Assembly (NCBI GenBank): GCA_964556145.1
Contig: CAZKVD010000001.1
Coordinates: 14,349 to 78,348, forward strand
Length of the DNA stretch: 64,000 nucleotides
Source: F1-20-MAGs119 sp964556145
GTDB taxonomy: Bacteria; Actinomycetota; Acidimicrobiia; Acidimicrobiales; Ilumatobacteraceae
Direction: 5' to 3'
Each line of letters begins with the position of its first letter. The stretch's first letter is position 1. This document shows, piece by piece, positions 39,446 through 47,858 of this stretch. The position numbers and the translations under genes are program-made. The notes beneath the pieces are model-generated. The model was not told the DNA's origin and ran no database searches. It was given only the letters and a program-made list of their open reading frames with translations.

Positions 39446-40963
39446 GTGTCGATTTTGCGTCGGGTCTTGTCCGATCGTTGGCGCGTACCAGTCGATGCCC
39501 CGGCTTTCGAGGGGCCCTTTGGTGCCGACAAAAAGACGGTCCTCAGCGAAACAGACGTCGTGTCACGACTCGCAGCGTTGCGTTGCGCGCTCATCGATGC
39601 CGGAGTCGGCAAGGGCTCCCGCGTGGGTGTCCTCAGCAATCACAGAGTCGAGACTTACCTTGCAGTGCTGGCCGCGGTATCGGTTGGTGCGACCTTCGTA
39701 CCCCTCAACCCGAAATTTCCACTCGACAGGCTTCGCACAATTCTCGACCTCGCACAACCGAACGTGATTCTGGGCGACCCCGCGACGCTCGACGTACATC
39801 GCGAAATCGCCGACGGCATTCCGCTGATCGACGTGTCAACGGTTCGGCCGATGGCCGAAGAGGTGGGGACGTGGAACGCTGCACTCGATTCAAGTGATGT
39901 CGCACCCGGTGACACCGCCTACATCATGTTCACTTCGGGTTCCACGGGTACGCCGAAGGGTGTGCCGATCTCGTACGGCAACCTGTCGGCGTACATCGAC
40001 GGCGCAACGGCTCTTCTCGAAATTCCGGAGGGGTCTCGATTCTCACAGTTTTTCGACCTCAGCTTCGACTTGTCGATGCACGACATCTTCGTGTCGACGC
40101 GGCTGCGCGGCACTCTGGTGGCCCCGTCTCAAGTCGATGTGATGATGCCGGGTGCATACGTTGTGCGCGAGCGGATCGATGCATGGTTCTCCGTTCCGCT
40201 GTTGGGCGCGCAGTTGGGTGGGGCGACACGCAAGGCGGACTTTCCCGGGCTCCGATCGATGCTCTTTTGCGGCGAGGCACTGCCGATGGAAACCGTCATC
40301 GCGTGTCGGGGTTGGCTCGCCGACGGTGGTCGGATGTGGAATCTCTATGGCCCCACCGAAGCGACGATCGCCTTCACGGCCGCCGATGTCACCGATTCGA
40401 CCCGAAGCGAGGGCAATGCGTCAATCGGCACGGCCTTCGGCAAAAACTTCACCGCCTTGTTGAATGCCGACGGCACGGTCGACCTCGACCCCGACATCGA
40501 CTCAGAAGGTGAACTGTTGTTGGGTGGCCCCCAGGTGTTCGCCGGGTACTCCACCGACGCGCCGTCGCCGTTCGTGCGACATGCGGAGACGTCCTACTAC
40601 CGCAGCGGAGATTTGGTGCGTATCGACACCGAGGGTGTGTATTTCCGGGGTCGTGTCGACTCTCAGGTGAAGTTCCGCGGCTACCGAATCGAACTCGGGG
40701 AGATCGAAACCGTGGCCCGTCGTACATTCGGCCTGAAGACACTGGCAGTTGTGGTGTCCGGAGAAGGTGCGGGTGCTCGTTTGACGATGTACCACCTTGC
40801 AGCCGAGAACAAAGCGGACGCAGCGCTCGATCTTCGTCGGCTCGCCGAGACGCTGCCCGCGTACATGATTCCGTCCGAGTCCGTCGGCCTCGAGGTCATG
40901 CCAACCAATCAGAACGGCAAGATCGACCGTCGAGCGCTGACAGTGCTGGCATCGGGCGGTTGA
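39446..40963 (+). CDS. stand-alone amino-acid adenylation enzyme (DltA-like)
   Basis: A 505-residue ANL enzyme. Core motifs: A3 MFTSGSTGTPKGVPISY (161-177), A4 FFDLSFDLSMHDIF with the Asp that in amino-acid-activating enzymes contacts the amino group, A5 NLYGPTEATIAFT, A7 YYRSGDLVRI, A8 GRVDSQVKFRGYRIELGEIE, A10 NGKIDRRAL with the catalytic Lys492. The protein ends right after A10, with no carrier or condensation domain, exactly as in DltA. It would adenylate a small amino acid or related acid and load it on the carrier encoded just upstream. The A4 Asp supports an amino acid; the exact one is not predictable here. GTG at 39446 has GAGGAG upstream. Confidence 0.87.
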   Translation: MSILRRVLSDRWRVPVDAPAFEGPFGADKKTVLSETDVVSRLAALRCALIDAGVGKGSRVGVLSNHRVETYLAVLAAVSVGATFVPLNPKFPLDRLRTILDLAQPNVILGDPATLDVHREIADGIPLIDVSTVRPMAEEVGTWNAALDSSDVAPGDTAYIMFTSGSTGTPKGVPISYGNLSAYIDGATALLEIPEGSRFSQFFDLSFDLSMHDIFVSTRLRGTLVAPSQVDVMMPGAYVVRERIDAWFSVPLLGAQLGGATRKADFPGLRSMLFCGEALPMETVIACRGWLADGGRMWNLYGPTEATIAFTAADVTDSTRSEGNASIGTAFGKNFTALLNADGTVDLDPDIDSEGELLLGGPQVFAGYSTDAPSPFVRHAETSYYRSGDLVRIDTEGVYFRGRVDSQVKFRGYRIELGEIETVARRTFGLKTLAVVVSGEGAGARLTMYHLAAENKADAALDLRRLAETLPAYMIPSESVGLEVMPTNQNGKIDRRALTVLASGG

Positions 40964-40970
40964 TCAACCG

Positions 40971-42020
40971 ATGACCCCATTGGCCCATGTCGTGACGATT
41001 CTGGCGGTTCTGCCGGTCGCTCATTTTCTCTCGCCCAGGGTCCGGCTTGCATTCGTCACGTTCGCCGGCGCGGTCTTCATGTTGATGCTCGCTCCAGCCG
41101 GTTTCTGGGTGGTTCTCGTCAGCATCGTCGAAGGCCTGATTCTCGAGCGCCTTCTGCGCAACCTTCCGAAGAAGTCGGCCGTCAGGCAATACGTGCCGTA
41201 CCTGCTTCTCGTCAACGTGTTCACCACCGATCTTGCCGGCGGCGTCTTTTCCGGTCAGCGGTTCGTGACTGCGGGTGTGGCATTCGCCGTTGTTCGCGTG
41301 TTCATGACAACCAAGCAATTGTTGGGTGCCAAGTCCACCACGGGCACGCAACGAGTCATGTCGCTCGCGGCCGGCGGATGGTTTCTGCCGGCGATTGTCG
41401 TGGGCCCGGTCTTTTCCGGCACGACTCTGTGGGACCAAACACGAAAAGACGCAGTGGAATCAGTGACGTCGCCGACCGAATTCCTCTATCGCAAGTTGTT
41501 CGGCGGTTGGATTCTGGCGGCTCTGTTGGCGGATTGGCTGGCGCACGAGGCAGGGGGTACGCATCTCGACAGGTGGACCGCTCCGTTCGTTCTTCTTGCT
41601 TTGTTCGGACACCTGTTCACCGCGTTCTGGGGACAGTCCCTCATTGCCGAATCGGGTGCCGCCCTTGCCGGATTCGACATTCCTGCAAACTTCAATCGTC
41701 CTTGGCTCGCGGTCGACATTCGTGATTTCTGGAATCGCTGGCACATGTCGATGGCGCGATTCGTCATGCAGTACTTCTTTCTGCCGCTCAACTTGCGTGG
41801 CGTGAACGCCCGTCTGGCGACCGCGGTGGCTTTCCTCTTCATGGGTCTGTGGCACGAGGTTCGTCCCGGCTATGTGATCTGGGGCTTGGCTCACGGTTGT
41901 CTCATGGCCTTCGCACCGAAGTCGGCCGACATCACGATCCGAACCGGGCGCATCATCAACCGTGTTGCAACGATCTCGTCGGTCGTTCTTCTCTCGTACG
42001 TGGCGAATTATGCGTTCTGA
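40971..42020 (+). CDS. MBOAT-family membrane acyltransferase (DltB-like)
   Basis: A 349-residue polytopic protein with about nine to eleven membrane helices. The MBOAT core is NFNRPWLAVDIRDFWNRWHM (residues 240-259), which is very close to the same region of DltB, and GLWHEVRPGYVIWGLAHG with the conserved His295. His258 lies in the first motif. DltB forms a funnel through the membrane that passes the activated acyl group from carrier protein to the outside. The protein is shorter at the C-terminus than alginate-type MBOATs. ATG at 40971, 7 bp after the adenylation gene; the end overlaps the SGNH gene. Confidence 0.88.
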   Translation: MTPLAHVVTILAVLPVAHFLSPRVRLAFVTFAGAVFMLMLAPAGFWVVLVSIVEGLILERLLRNLPKKSAVRQYVPYLLLVNVFTTDLAGGVFSGQRFVTAGVAFAVVRVFMTTKQLLGAKSTTGTQRVMSLAAGGWFLPAIVVGPVFSGTTLWDQTRKDAVESVTSPTEFLYRKLFGGWILAALLADWLAHEAGGTHLDRWTAPFVLLALFGHLFTAFWGQSLIAESGAALAGFDIPANFNRPWLAVDIRDFWNRWHMSMARFVMQYFFLPLNLRGVNARLATAVAFLFMGLWHEVRPGYVIWGLAHGCLMAFAPKSADITIRTGRIINRVATISSVVLLSYVANYAF

Positions 42021-43080
42021 CCGTCGCAGCTTCCGTCGACACGTGGTTCGTCGCGTGGTGCTTCCACTGATCGCGCTGGCGATGGTTTTCGTTCCTTCCT
42101 ACAGTTGGCTGCGTGCCGGTCGTGTGCCGGGCAAGTACGTCAACCGGTGTCAGGCTGACGTCTACGAGAGTGACGCGCCCGCGGCCGACCTGTTGTTGAT
42201 CGGGGCAAGCCGAACCGGATTCGGCATCGACGACGACCTCGTGGATCTGCGATTGTCGGCAGTGCAAAGCCATCGAACCGACAAGATCGTGTTGCTCGGC
42301 AACGCCGACTCCGATTCGAACATGGCGCTTCGGACGTACCTGCGTGAGCGTGGCGTCCCCGAAAGCCTCGGCATCGAGGTCCTCATCACCCGCGTGGCGG
42401 GGGAGTCAATGGCGCCGCGCTACGGAGCGTCGCTGACCAACCGCAGTTACGCGCTGTTCGGCGCACGGGCCTACTCGGGCTACCTCGGATCCCTCGTCGA
42501 CAACGAGGTCTTGGGCTGGCGTGACGTCTACGCGCGTTCCTACTTCCCGTCGCCGTTCAAGTTTTTCTTCGAACACCTGCAGGTCGGTTTCGACAATGCC
42601 TTGCGCGAAATCGACAGGGCGATCGACCCTCTCGGTGAATGCGACCGTACGGTTTTGCCGGCGTGGGGGCCGGTCGCCGCAGCCCCGTTCACCGAGACGA
42701 CGCCACGTCCGTCCGACAGGAAGATCGCACAGTTGAACAAGGAAGTTGCGCGCTACGTGAAGGTCAACCTCGACAGCCGGCGCGCATCGGGTGAACTTGC
42801 GGTCATGCGCGACATGGTTGACGTTGCGCGAAGCGCGGGCGTGAAGAACTTGTTCTTCTACTACTTCCCATCGTTCGGCGAGACTTCGGACGTGATGGAT
42901 CTCGGTCGATTGGGAGAATTGATTCCGGGCGTCGACATGTTCGACGCGCGGCCGATCATCAGCGATCCGAACAAGCCCGGGCTCGACCTGCAGTACAAGG
43001 ATCGGGCGCATCTCACCAAGTACGCCGCTTACGAGGTGACGACGGACCTCGTGGATTTCTTGAAGGAGCTTGGCAAGTGA
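42010..43080 (+). CDS. membrane-anchored SGNH-type protein (DltD-like)
   Basis: A 356-residue protein with one N-terminal membrane helix (about 14-33) and an exported domain. The nucleophile motif is LLLIGASRTGFGID (Ser67) and the C-terminal D331-x-x-H334 (YKDRAHLTKYAAY) supplies the rest of a catalytic triad, as in DltD and other SGNH acyltransferases. DltD acts outside the membrane and hands the acyl group to the envelope polymer. ATG at 42010 overlaps the MBOAT stop. The stop overlaps the small-peptide start by four bases. Overall similarity to DltD is by topology and motifs, not by long identity. Confidence 0.75.
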   Translation: MRSDRRSFRRHVVRRVVLPLIALAMVFVPSYSWLRAGRVPGKYVNRCQADVYESDAPAADLLLIGASRTGFGIDDDLVDLRLSAVQSHRTDKIVLLGNADSDSNMALRTYLRERGVPESLGIEVLITRVAGESMAPRYGASLTNRSYALFGARAYSGYLGSLVDNEVLGWRDVYARSYFPSPFKFFFEHLQVGFDNALREIDRAIDPLGECDRTVLPAWGPVAAAPFTETTPRPSDRKIAQLNKEVARYVKVNLDSRRASGELAVMRDMVDVARSAGVKNLFFYYFPSFGETSDVMDLGRLGELIPGVDMFDARPIISDPNKPGLDLQYKDRAHLTKYAAYEVTTDLVDFLKELGK

Positions 43081-43208
43081 GGAAATTCCTCGTGGCGCAC
43101 CCGCGAACCCGTGCCGTTGCAGCGTGGGTGGGGTTGATCCTTGCCGCCGCATTGCTGCTGCGCTGGGTCGAGCCGGCCGTTTTCGAATCCCCCTACAACA
43201 ACTTCTGA
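43077..43208 (+). CDS. 43-residue single-pass peptide, DltX-like
   Basis: A 43-codon gene that starts with GTG overlapping the DltD-like stop (GTGA). The product has a basic N-terminus (RKFLVAHPRTR), one membrane helix (about residues 13-30, VAAWVGLILAAALLLRW) and an exported end VEPAVFESPYNNF. DltX, the small partner of DltB and DltD, has the same size, topology and gene association, and ends in an aromatic motif with an invariant tyrosine (pattern as I recall it: Y-x-x-F near the C-terminus). The Y-N-N-F end fits. The tyrosine (Tyr40) may carry the acyl group between MBOAT and SGNH protein. The reading frame is too short for most gene finders. MftD starts 17 bp later. Confidence 0.72.
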   Translation: MRKFLVAHPRTRAVAAWVGLILAAALLLRWVEPAVFESPYNNF

Positions 43209-43225
43209 ACGTAGGCTGTCCAGCC

Positions 43226-44398
43226 ATGGGAAACCCGTGGTTTGAAACAGTTGCCGTTGCACAGCGCAGGGCACAACGGCGGCTGCCGAAATCCGTGTAC
43301 GGCGCAATCGTCGGGGGATCGGAAAAGGGCCTCACGTTCAACGACAACCTGAGCGCGTTCGACGAACTCGGGTTTGCGCCTCACATCGCGGGTCTTCACG
43401 CCGGTCGAGATCAATCGATCACGGTCATGGGCCAGCAGGTGTCGATGCCGGTCGTCATTTCGCCGACCGGTGTGCAGGCCGTTCATCCCGATGGTGAGGT
43501 GGCCGTTGCGCGGGCTGCAGCCAACCGGGGAGTCGCGATGGGGCTCAGCTCGTTTGCCAGCAAGTCGATCGAAGACGTCACCGCGGTCAACAACCAGGTT
43601 CTCTTTCAGATGTACTGGTCGGGCGGTCGCGACACGATGGTGCAGCGACTCGAACGAGCAAGAGCAGCCGGAGCCAAGGGCATCATCCTCACCCTCGACT
43701 GGACGTTTTCGAACGGTCGGGATTGGGGCAGCCCGTGGATTCCCGAAAAGGTCGGCCTGAAGGAAATGATCAAGCTCGCACCACAGGGTCTCTCCCGGCC
43801 CAAGTGGTTGTGGATGTATGCGAAGACGCTCGGGCTGCCCGACCTCACGACCCCGAACATGGCCGCTCCCGGTGAAAAGCCACCGACGTTCTTCGGTGCG
43901 TATTTCGAGTGGATGCAAAGTCCGCCACCGAGTTGGGACGACATTGCCTGGTTGCGTTCGCAATGGGATGGCCCATTCATGGTGAAGGGTGTCTGTCGGG
44001 TCGACGATGCAAAGCGCGTTGTCGACGCAGGTGCCACTGCTTTGTCGGTGTCGAATCACGGCGGAAACAATCTCGACGGCACGCCCGCCCCGATTCGGTC
44101 GTTGCCGGCGATCGCCGACGCGGTTGGTGACCAGATCGAAATCCTGCTCGACGGCGGTGTGCGGCGTGGTAGTGACGTCGTGAAGTGTCTTGCGCTCGGC
44201 GCGCGGGCCGTCATGATCGGACGCGCCTACCTGTGGGGCTTGTCTGCGAATGGCCAAGCAGGTGTCGAGAACGTCCTGGACATCCTTCGCGGGGGCATCG
44301 ACTCTGCGTTGCTGGGCCTTGGCAAGTCGCACGTCAGCGAACTCAATCGCGACGACATCGTGATTCCCGACGGATTCACACGACAACTCGGTGTCTGA
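43226..44398 (+). CDS. mftD: MftD-like FMN-dependent alpha-hydroxy-acid dehydrogenase family protein
   Basis: A 390-residue FMN TIM-barrel enzyme. It opens NPWFETVAVAQRRAQRRLPK and has GSEKGLTFNDN, ISPTGVQAVHPDGEVAVARA, MGLSSFASKSIE, and the active-site SVSNHGGNNLDGTPAPIR with catalytic His and Arg, then LLDGGVRRGSDVVK. These segments closely match MftD, which oxidatively deaminates the AHDP intermediate to form pre-mycofactocin. The other mft genes (A, B, C, E, F) are not in the window. The gene follows the Dlt-like run by 17 bp, so a different substrate is also possible. ATG at 43226 gives the usual MftD N-terminus. Confidence 0.85.
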   Translation: MGNPWFETVAVAQRRAQRRLPKSVYGAIVGGSEKGLTFNDNLSAFDELGFAPHIAGLHAGRDQSITVMGQQVSMPVVISPTGVQAVHPDGEVAVARAAANRGVAMGLSSFASKSIEDVTAVNNQVLFQMYWSGGRDTMVQRLERARAAGAKGIILTLDWTFSNGRDWGSPWIPEKVGLKEMIKLAPQGLSRPKWLWMYAKTLGLPDLTTPNMAAPGEKPPTFFGAYFEWMQSPPPSWDDIAWLRSQWDGPFMVKGVCRVDDAKRVVDAGATALSVSNHGGNNLDGTPAPIRSLPAIADAVGDQIEILLDGGVRRGSDVVKCLALGARAVMIGRAYLWGLSANGQAGVENVLDILRGGIDSALLGLGKSHVSELNRDDIVIPDGFTRQLGV

Positions 44399-44530
44399 AG
44401 TCTTTTCTTAACGCACGTCCTTCATCGTACGAACAACGGTCACGTCGATCGATCCCGGCGCCGTTCGGGACATTCCGTTGCCTTTCCTGCTGTCTGGGCA
44501 ATTCGGCCCGACAAAAGACAGGAGACAGGC

Positions 44531-44710
44531 ATGAAGCGACTCATCGTTCGCATCAACACCCGACTCGCGGACGTGCGCGAAGCGCACGACCACGGCGGCG
44601 TCGCGGCGGAATACGGGGTGCTGCTGGCCGGCATTGTGGCAGTGGTGGCAGTTGCTGCCGCGGCACTCGGCGGACGCATCGACGGAATCTTCGACTCGAT
44701 CCTTCCGTGA
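44531..44710 (+). CDS. flp: Flp/Fap-type pilin
   Basis: A 59-residue prepilin. A basic leader (KRLIVRINTRLADVREAHDH) is followed by GGVAAEYGVLLAGIVAVVAV, with the Glu-Tyr pair at position about 5 of the mature hydrophobic helix that defines Flp pilins. Cleavage is expected in the glycine region just before VAAEYG. ATG at 44531 has GGAGACAGG just upstream. It is the first gene of the Tad cluster; no prepilin peptidase gene is in the window. The gene is short and easily missed. Confidence 0.88.
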   Translation: MKRLIVRINTRLADVREAHDHGGVAAEYGVLLAGIVAVVAVAAAALGGRIDGIFDSILP

Positions 44711-45102
44711 TCCGTCGTCGTTCGGTCCCCGGGTCCAAGACCCGGGGACCGGACGATGCGGGGGTTGTGGCGGTTGAGTTCGCGCTCGTCGTTCCGCTCC
44801 TCATCGTCCTTCTCTTCACAATCATCCTCGGTGGGTCCGTGTGGCTCGACCAAATGCACCTGCAGTCGGCCGTGCGCAATGCCGCTCGAGTCGGTGCCGT
44901 TGCGCCGTCGTCGGCATGCAGTGCCGCGACGGCGGACCTCACCGGCAACGACGTGGGAACCGTGACCTGCGATCTCCTCGATGACTGTTCATCGGGAACC
45001 GCACGAGTGCAATTGACCGCCCTCCAGACCATCGACCTGCCGCTCGTCGGCGAAAGGAATGTGACATTGCATGCAACGTCATCGTTCGTCTGCAACCCGT
45101 GA
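44707..45102 (+). CDS. TadE-like minor pilin
   Basis: A 131-residue protein starting with GTG that overlaps the Flp stop by four bases. After a basic leader comes DAGVVAVEFALVVPLLIVLL, the TadE signature (G-x3-VEFALV-P) with one membrane helix, then an exported domain containing four Cys. TadE proteins are processed pseudopilins needed for Tad pilus assembly. The start at 44707 is supported by the tight overlap. Confidence 0.85.
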   Translation: MIRRRSVPGSKTRGPDDAGVVAVEFALVVPLLIVLLFTIILGGSVWLDQMHLQSAVRNAARVGAVAPSSACSAATADLTGNDVGTVTCDLLDDCSSGTARVQLTALQTIDLPLVGERNVTLHATSSFVCNP

Positions 45103-46042
45103 CGTTCGCGATGAGCGCGGCGTGATTGCCATCATGACGGCAGTCGCGTTTGTCCCGCTTGCTTTCATGTTGGCCCTTGTTGCCGATGCCGGTCGCGTGT
45201 GGGTTGCGCGCGAACGTCTGCAGAACTCGGTTGAAGCCGTTGCCGTCGCCACCGCATCCGAGTGGGCCAACGGAGGGTCAAGTTGCTCGACACGTGCGCT
45301 TTCCTTTTTCACTTCCGATGGTTCGAGTCCGGACGGCACCGGTTGCTCGACCACGGGCACGCGACAATCCGGTGTCGTGTCGGCTTCCGCCGACGAAGAG
45401 GTTGACCTGATGTTCAGTGACGTTGTCGGCCGGTCGACCAGTCGTGTCTCGGCGTCGGCACGGGTGCGCGTATCGACGGCGTCGGCCGTGCGGGGACTGT
45501 GGCCGTTCGGTCTCTGTGCCGACAACACTGCGATCTCGGCTTGGATTTCGGCTGGGTTCCCCGAGGGTCGTCGGGCGACGATCACGTTTCAACAGCCCTC
45601 GCAACTGTGCGGCGGCGACGTCTCGGGTAACTGGGCCGTGCTCGATTTCAACGGCGGATCGGTGTCGAACAGCGAGACCCAACACTGGGTCACGTCTGGT
45701 TATCAGTCGACCGTGACGGTCGGCGACGTAGTCAACGGTAGTCCCGGTGCGCCGTCAACCTCTCTCGACATGACGCCGGCGATCGGCGAGACGATTCTCT
45801 TTCCTCTCTACCGATACCCGCGCAACAACGGCAGCAACGCCAGATACACGATCGTCGGTTTTGCGACGGCACGAGTCGACGCGGTTCGCCTCACGGGTGG
45901 TGCCGCTCAACGCAGCATCACGATCACCTTCAAAACCGGGACCACCGCCTCGGGGGCAACGAGCACGGCCATGAGCGGGGGAAATTTCGGACTGACCGCA
46001 TGGAGCGTCTGCTCCTTTGACGAATACGGAGTGTGCCAATGA
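45071..46042 (+). CDS. TadG-like pilus-associated protein
   Basis: A 323-residue protein with the N-terminal pattern RDERGVIAIMTAVAFVPLAF and one membrane helix, as in TadG N-terminal domains. The exported part (about 270 residues) contains several Cys and looks like beta-rich structure, with GNWAVLDFNGG. It has no full VWA domain. It overlaps the TadE gene by 32 bp and the next gene by four. Function is inferred from position and the TadG-like leader. Confidence 0.75.
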   Translation: MQRHRSSATRDVRDERGVIAIMTAVAFVPLAFMLALVADAGRVWVARERLQNSVEAVAVATASEWANGGSSCSTRALSFFTSDGSSPDGTGCSTTGTRQSGVVSASADEEVDLMFSDVVGRSTSRVSASARVRVSTASAVRGLWPFGLCADNTAISAWISAGFPEGRRATITFQQPSQLCGGDVSGNWAVLDFNGGSVSNSETQHWVTSGYQSTVTVGDVVNGSPGAPSTSLDMTPAIGETILFPLYRYPRNNGSNARYTIVGFATARVDAVRLTGGAAQRSITITFKTGTTASGATSTAMSGGNFGLTAWSVCSFDEYGVCQ

Positions 46043-46647
46043 ATGTGAAGTCGATAGCCCGTCGCGCGGCGCCAGCGGTCGGCGTCTTTTCGCTGACCTT
46101 TCTCGGAGTCCTCGCGCTGGTGCCGAAGGACTCGGTTGACGACGATGAACTGGTGCCCGTCGTGGTCGCGACGCGCACATTGTCCGACGGAACCGACGCG
46201 TCAGAAGTGCGCGGTGCGGTCGAGGTGCGGATGGTCCCCGACATCGCCCGCAGCGAGGGTGCGCTTGCGGCTCTCGAAGCGCTTCCCGATGGTGTTCTTG
46301 CGTTCGATCACGTGCCCGGTCAGCAAATTCTCACCACTTCGTTCGCAAGAAACCATGTCGGGAGTCTCGGCGCGGATTTCGTCGCAGTGTCAGTGACGCT
46401 CGATCCGCAACGCTGGGTGGGGCCGTGGCTTCAGGCCGGGCGCATCGTCGACGTCTACGACACACGTGAACCGAACCCGGTACTCGCTGCCGAACGTGCG
46501 GTGATTCTCGATGCACCCGATGACCCGGATGCGGTCGAGCTCGAACCGACCGAAGACACCGTCATTTCGCTTGGCGTGCCGAAGGACTCGCTCACCGAGG
46601 TTCTCGCCGCAGCCGAAAACGGCACCGTCTGGCTGGTTGGGCGATGA
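46039..46647 (+). CDS. CpaB/RcpC-like SAF-domain protein
   Basis: A 202-residue protein with an N-terminal membrane helix (about residues 10-28) followed by an exported domain. The early part, VVVATRTLSDGTDASEVRGA, VPDGVLAFDHVPGQQIL (seen here as LPDGVLAFDHVPGQQIL), and VAVSVTLDP resemble the SAF/CpaB arrangement. CpaB/RcpC acts in the outer part of Tad pili. ATG at 46039 overlaps the TadG-like stop. Confidence rests partly on the Tad context. Confidence 0.75.
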   Translation: MNVKSIARRAAPAVGVFSLTFLGVLALVPKDSVDDDELVPVVVATRTLSDGTDASEVRGAVEVRMVPDIARSEGALAALEALPDGVLAFDHVPGQQILTTSFARNHVGSLGADFVAVSVTLDPQRWVGPWLQAGRIVDVYDTREPNPVLAAERAVILDAPDDPDAVELEPTEDTVISLGVPKDSLTEVLAAAENGTVWLVGR

Positions 46648-47858
46648 TCGCCCAGGACATCGCCCGCGCGGTCCGCGAACGTCTCGCTGCCATTCCGGAA
46701 CGGGCGAACCTCCCCGATGATGAATTGCGCAGGCTCGTCGAAGAACAGATCGACTCGGTACAGCAGCTACCCACTTTCGCGGATGTCGAGAATCCCGACG
46801 GCGTCCGCCGCTCGGTCGTCAACGATCTGCTCGGATTCGGCCCGATCCAGGAACTGCTCGACGACCCCTCGATCTCCGAAATCATGGTGAACGGACCCGG
46901 GGAAATCTGGATCGAACGAGCGGGGACCATCTCGCTCAGTGACGGGGCGTTCGAATCGTCGGAACAGTTGATGCGCATCATCGACCGTATGGTGCGGTCC
47001 TCGGGCAGACGTGTTGATCAATCCTCGCCGATGGTTGATGCTCGTCTGCCCGATGGTTCACGCCTCAACGTCGTGTTGCCGCCGTTGTCGGTGGACGGTC
47101 CTGCGATCACGATCAGAAAATTCACCTCGTCGGGGCTCGGTATCGACGATCTTGTCGCATCGGGCACCATTTCGGCGTCGGGGGCCGATTTTCTTCGGGA
47201 TGCAGTCGCTTCGAGAATGAACGTTCTCGTCAGCGGGGGCACGGGTACGGGCAAGACGACGGTTCTCAACATCTTGTCCTCGTTCATCGATCGCGATGAG
47301 CGCGTCGTGACGATCGAAGATGCCGTCGAGTTGACGTTGCGCCTGCCGAATCTGATTCGCCTCGAGGCACGCCCGAGCAATTCGGAAGGGGCCGGTGAAG
47401 TCAACATTCGCGACCTGGTGCGCAATTCGTTGCGCATGCGCCCGAACCGCATTGTGGTGGGTGAAGTGCGCGGCAGTGAAACGATCGACATGTTGCAGGC
47501 CATGAACACGGGGCACGAAGGTTCGCTGTCGACCGTGCACGCCAATTCGCCGAGGGATGCGCTCCGGCGACTCGAAACGATGATTCTGCTTGCCGGCGTC
47601 GATCTTCCGTTGCGTGCCGTTCGTGAACAAATTGCCTCCTCCATCGACGTGATCGTGCACCTCGCCCGCGATGCACGTGGCCGACGGTTCGTCACGACCA
47701 TCACCGAGGTGGTGGGCATGGAAAGTGACGTCGTGTCGACCGCCGATCTCTTCGCGCGTGACTTCACCGGTGTCGCCACCGAGACGTTGCCGGCATTGCA
47801 GACGACCGGCCTGGTGTCGAGTCGGCTCGGAATGCGCCGTGCACGGAGGGCCGCATGA
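46644..47858 (+). CDS. cpaF: CpaF/TadA-type secretion ATPase
   Basis: A 404-residue VirB11/TadA ATPase. Walker A is SGGTGTGKTTVLN (about 197-209), the Asp box is VVTIEDAVEL, Walker B is RIVVGEVRGSETIDMLQAMN and the His box is GHEGSLSTVHANS. The N-terminal region includes LGFGPIQELLDDPSISEIMV, typical of CpaF. It drives pilus assembly at the cytoplasmic face. ATG at 46644 overlaps the upstream stop by four bases. Confidence 0.94.
   Translation: MIAQDIARAVRERLAAIPERANLPDDELRRLVEEQIDSVQQLPTFADVENPDGVRRSVVNDLLGFGPIQELLDDPSISEIMVNGPGEIWIERAGTISLSDGAFESSEQLMRIIDRMVRSSGRRVDQSSPMVDARLPDGSRLNVVLPPLSVDGPAITIRKFTSSGLGIDDLVASGTISASGADFLRDAVASRMNVLVSGGTGTGKTTVLNILSSFIDRDERVVTIEDAVELTLRLPNLIRLEARPSNSEGAGEVNIRDLVRNSLRMRPNRIVVGEVRGSETIDMLQAMNTGHEGSLSTVHANSPRDALRRLETMILLAGVDLPLRAVREQIASSIDVIVHLARDARGRRFVTTITEVVGMESDVVSTADLFARDFTGVATETLPALQTTGLVSSRLGMRRARRAA

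Noticed and set aside
43070..43225. An in-frame N-terminal extension of the MftD-like protein reaching back to 43070
   Set aside because: It would be read in another frame across the DltX-like peptide gene and adds non-homologous residues; MftD proteins start at the equivalent of the ATG at 43226.
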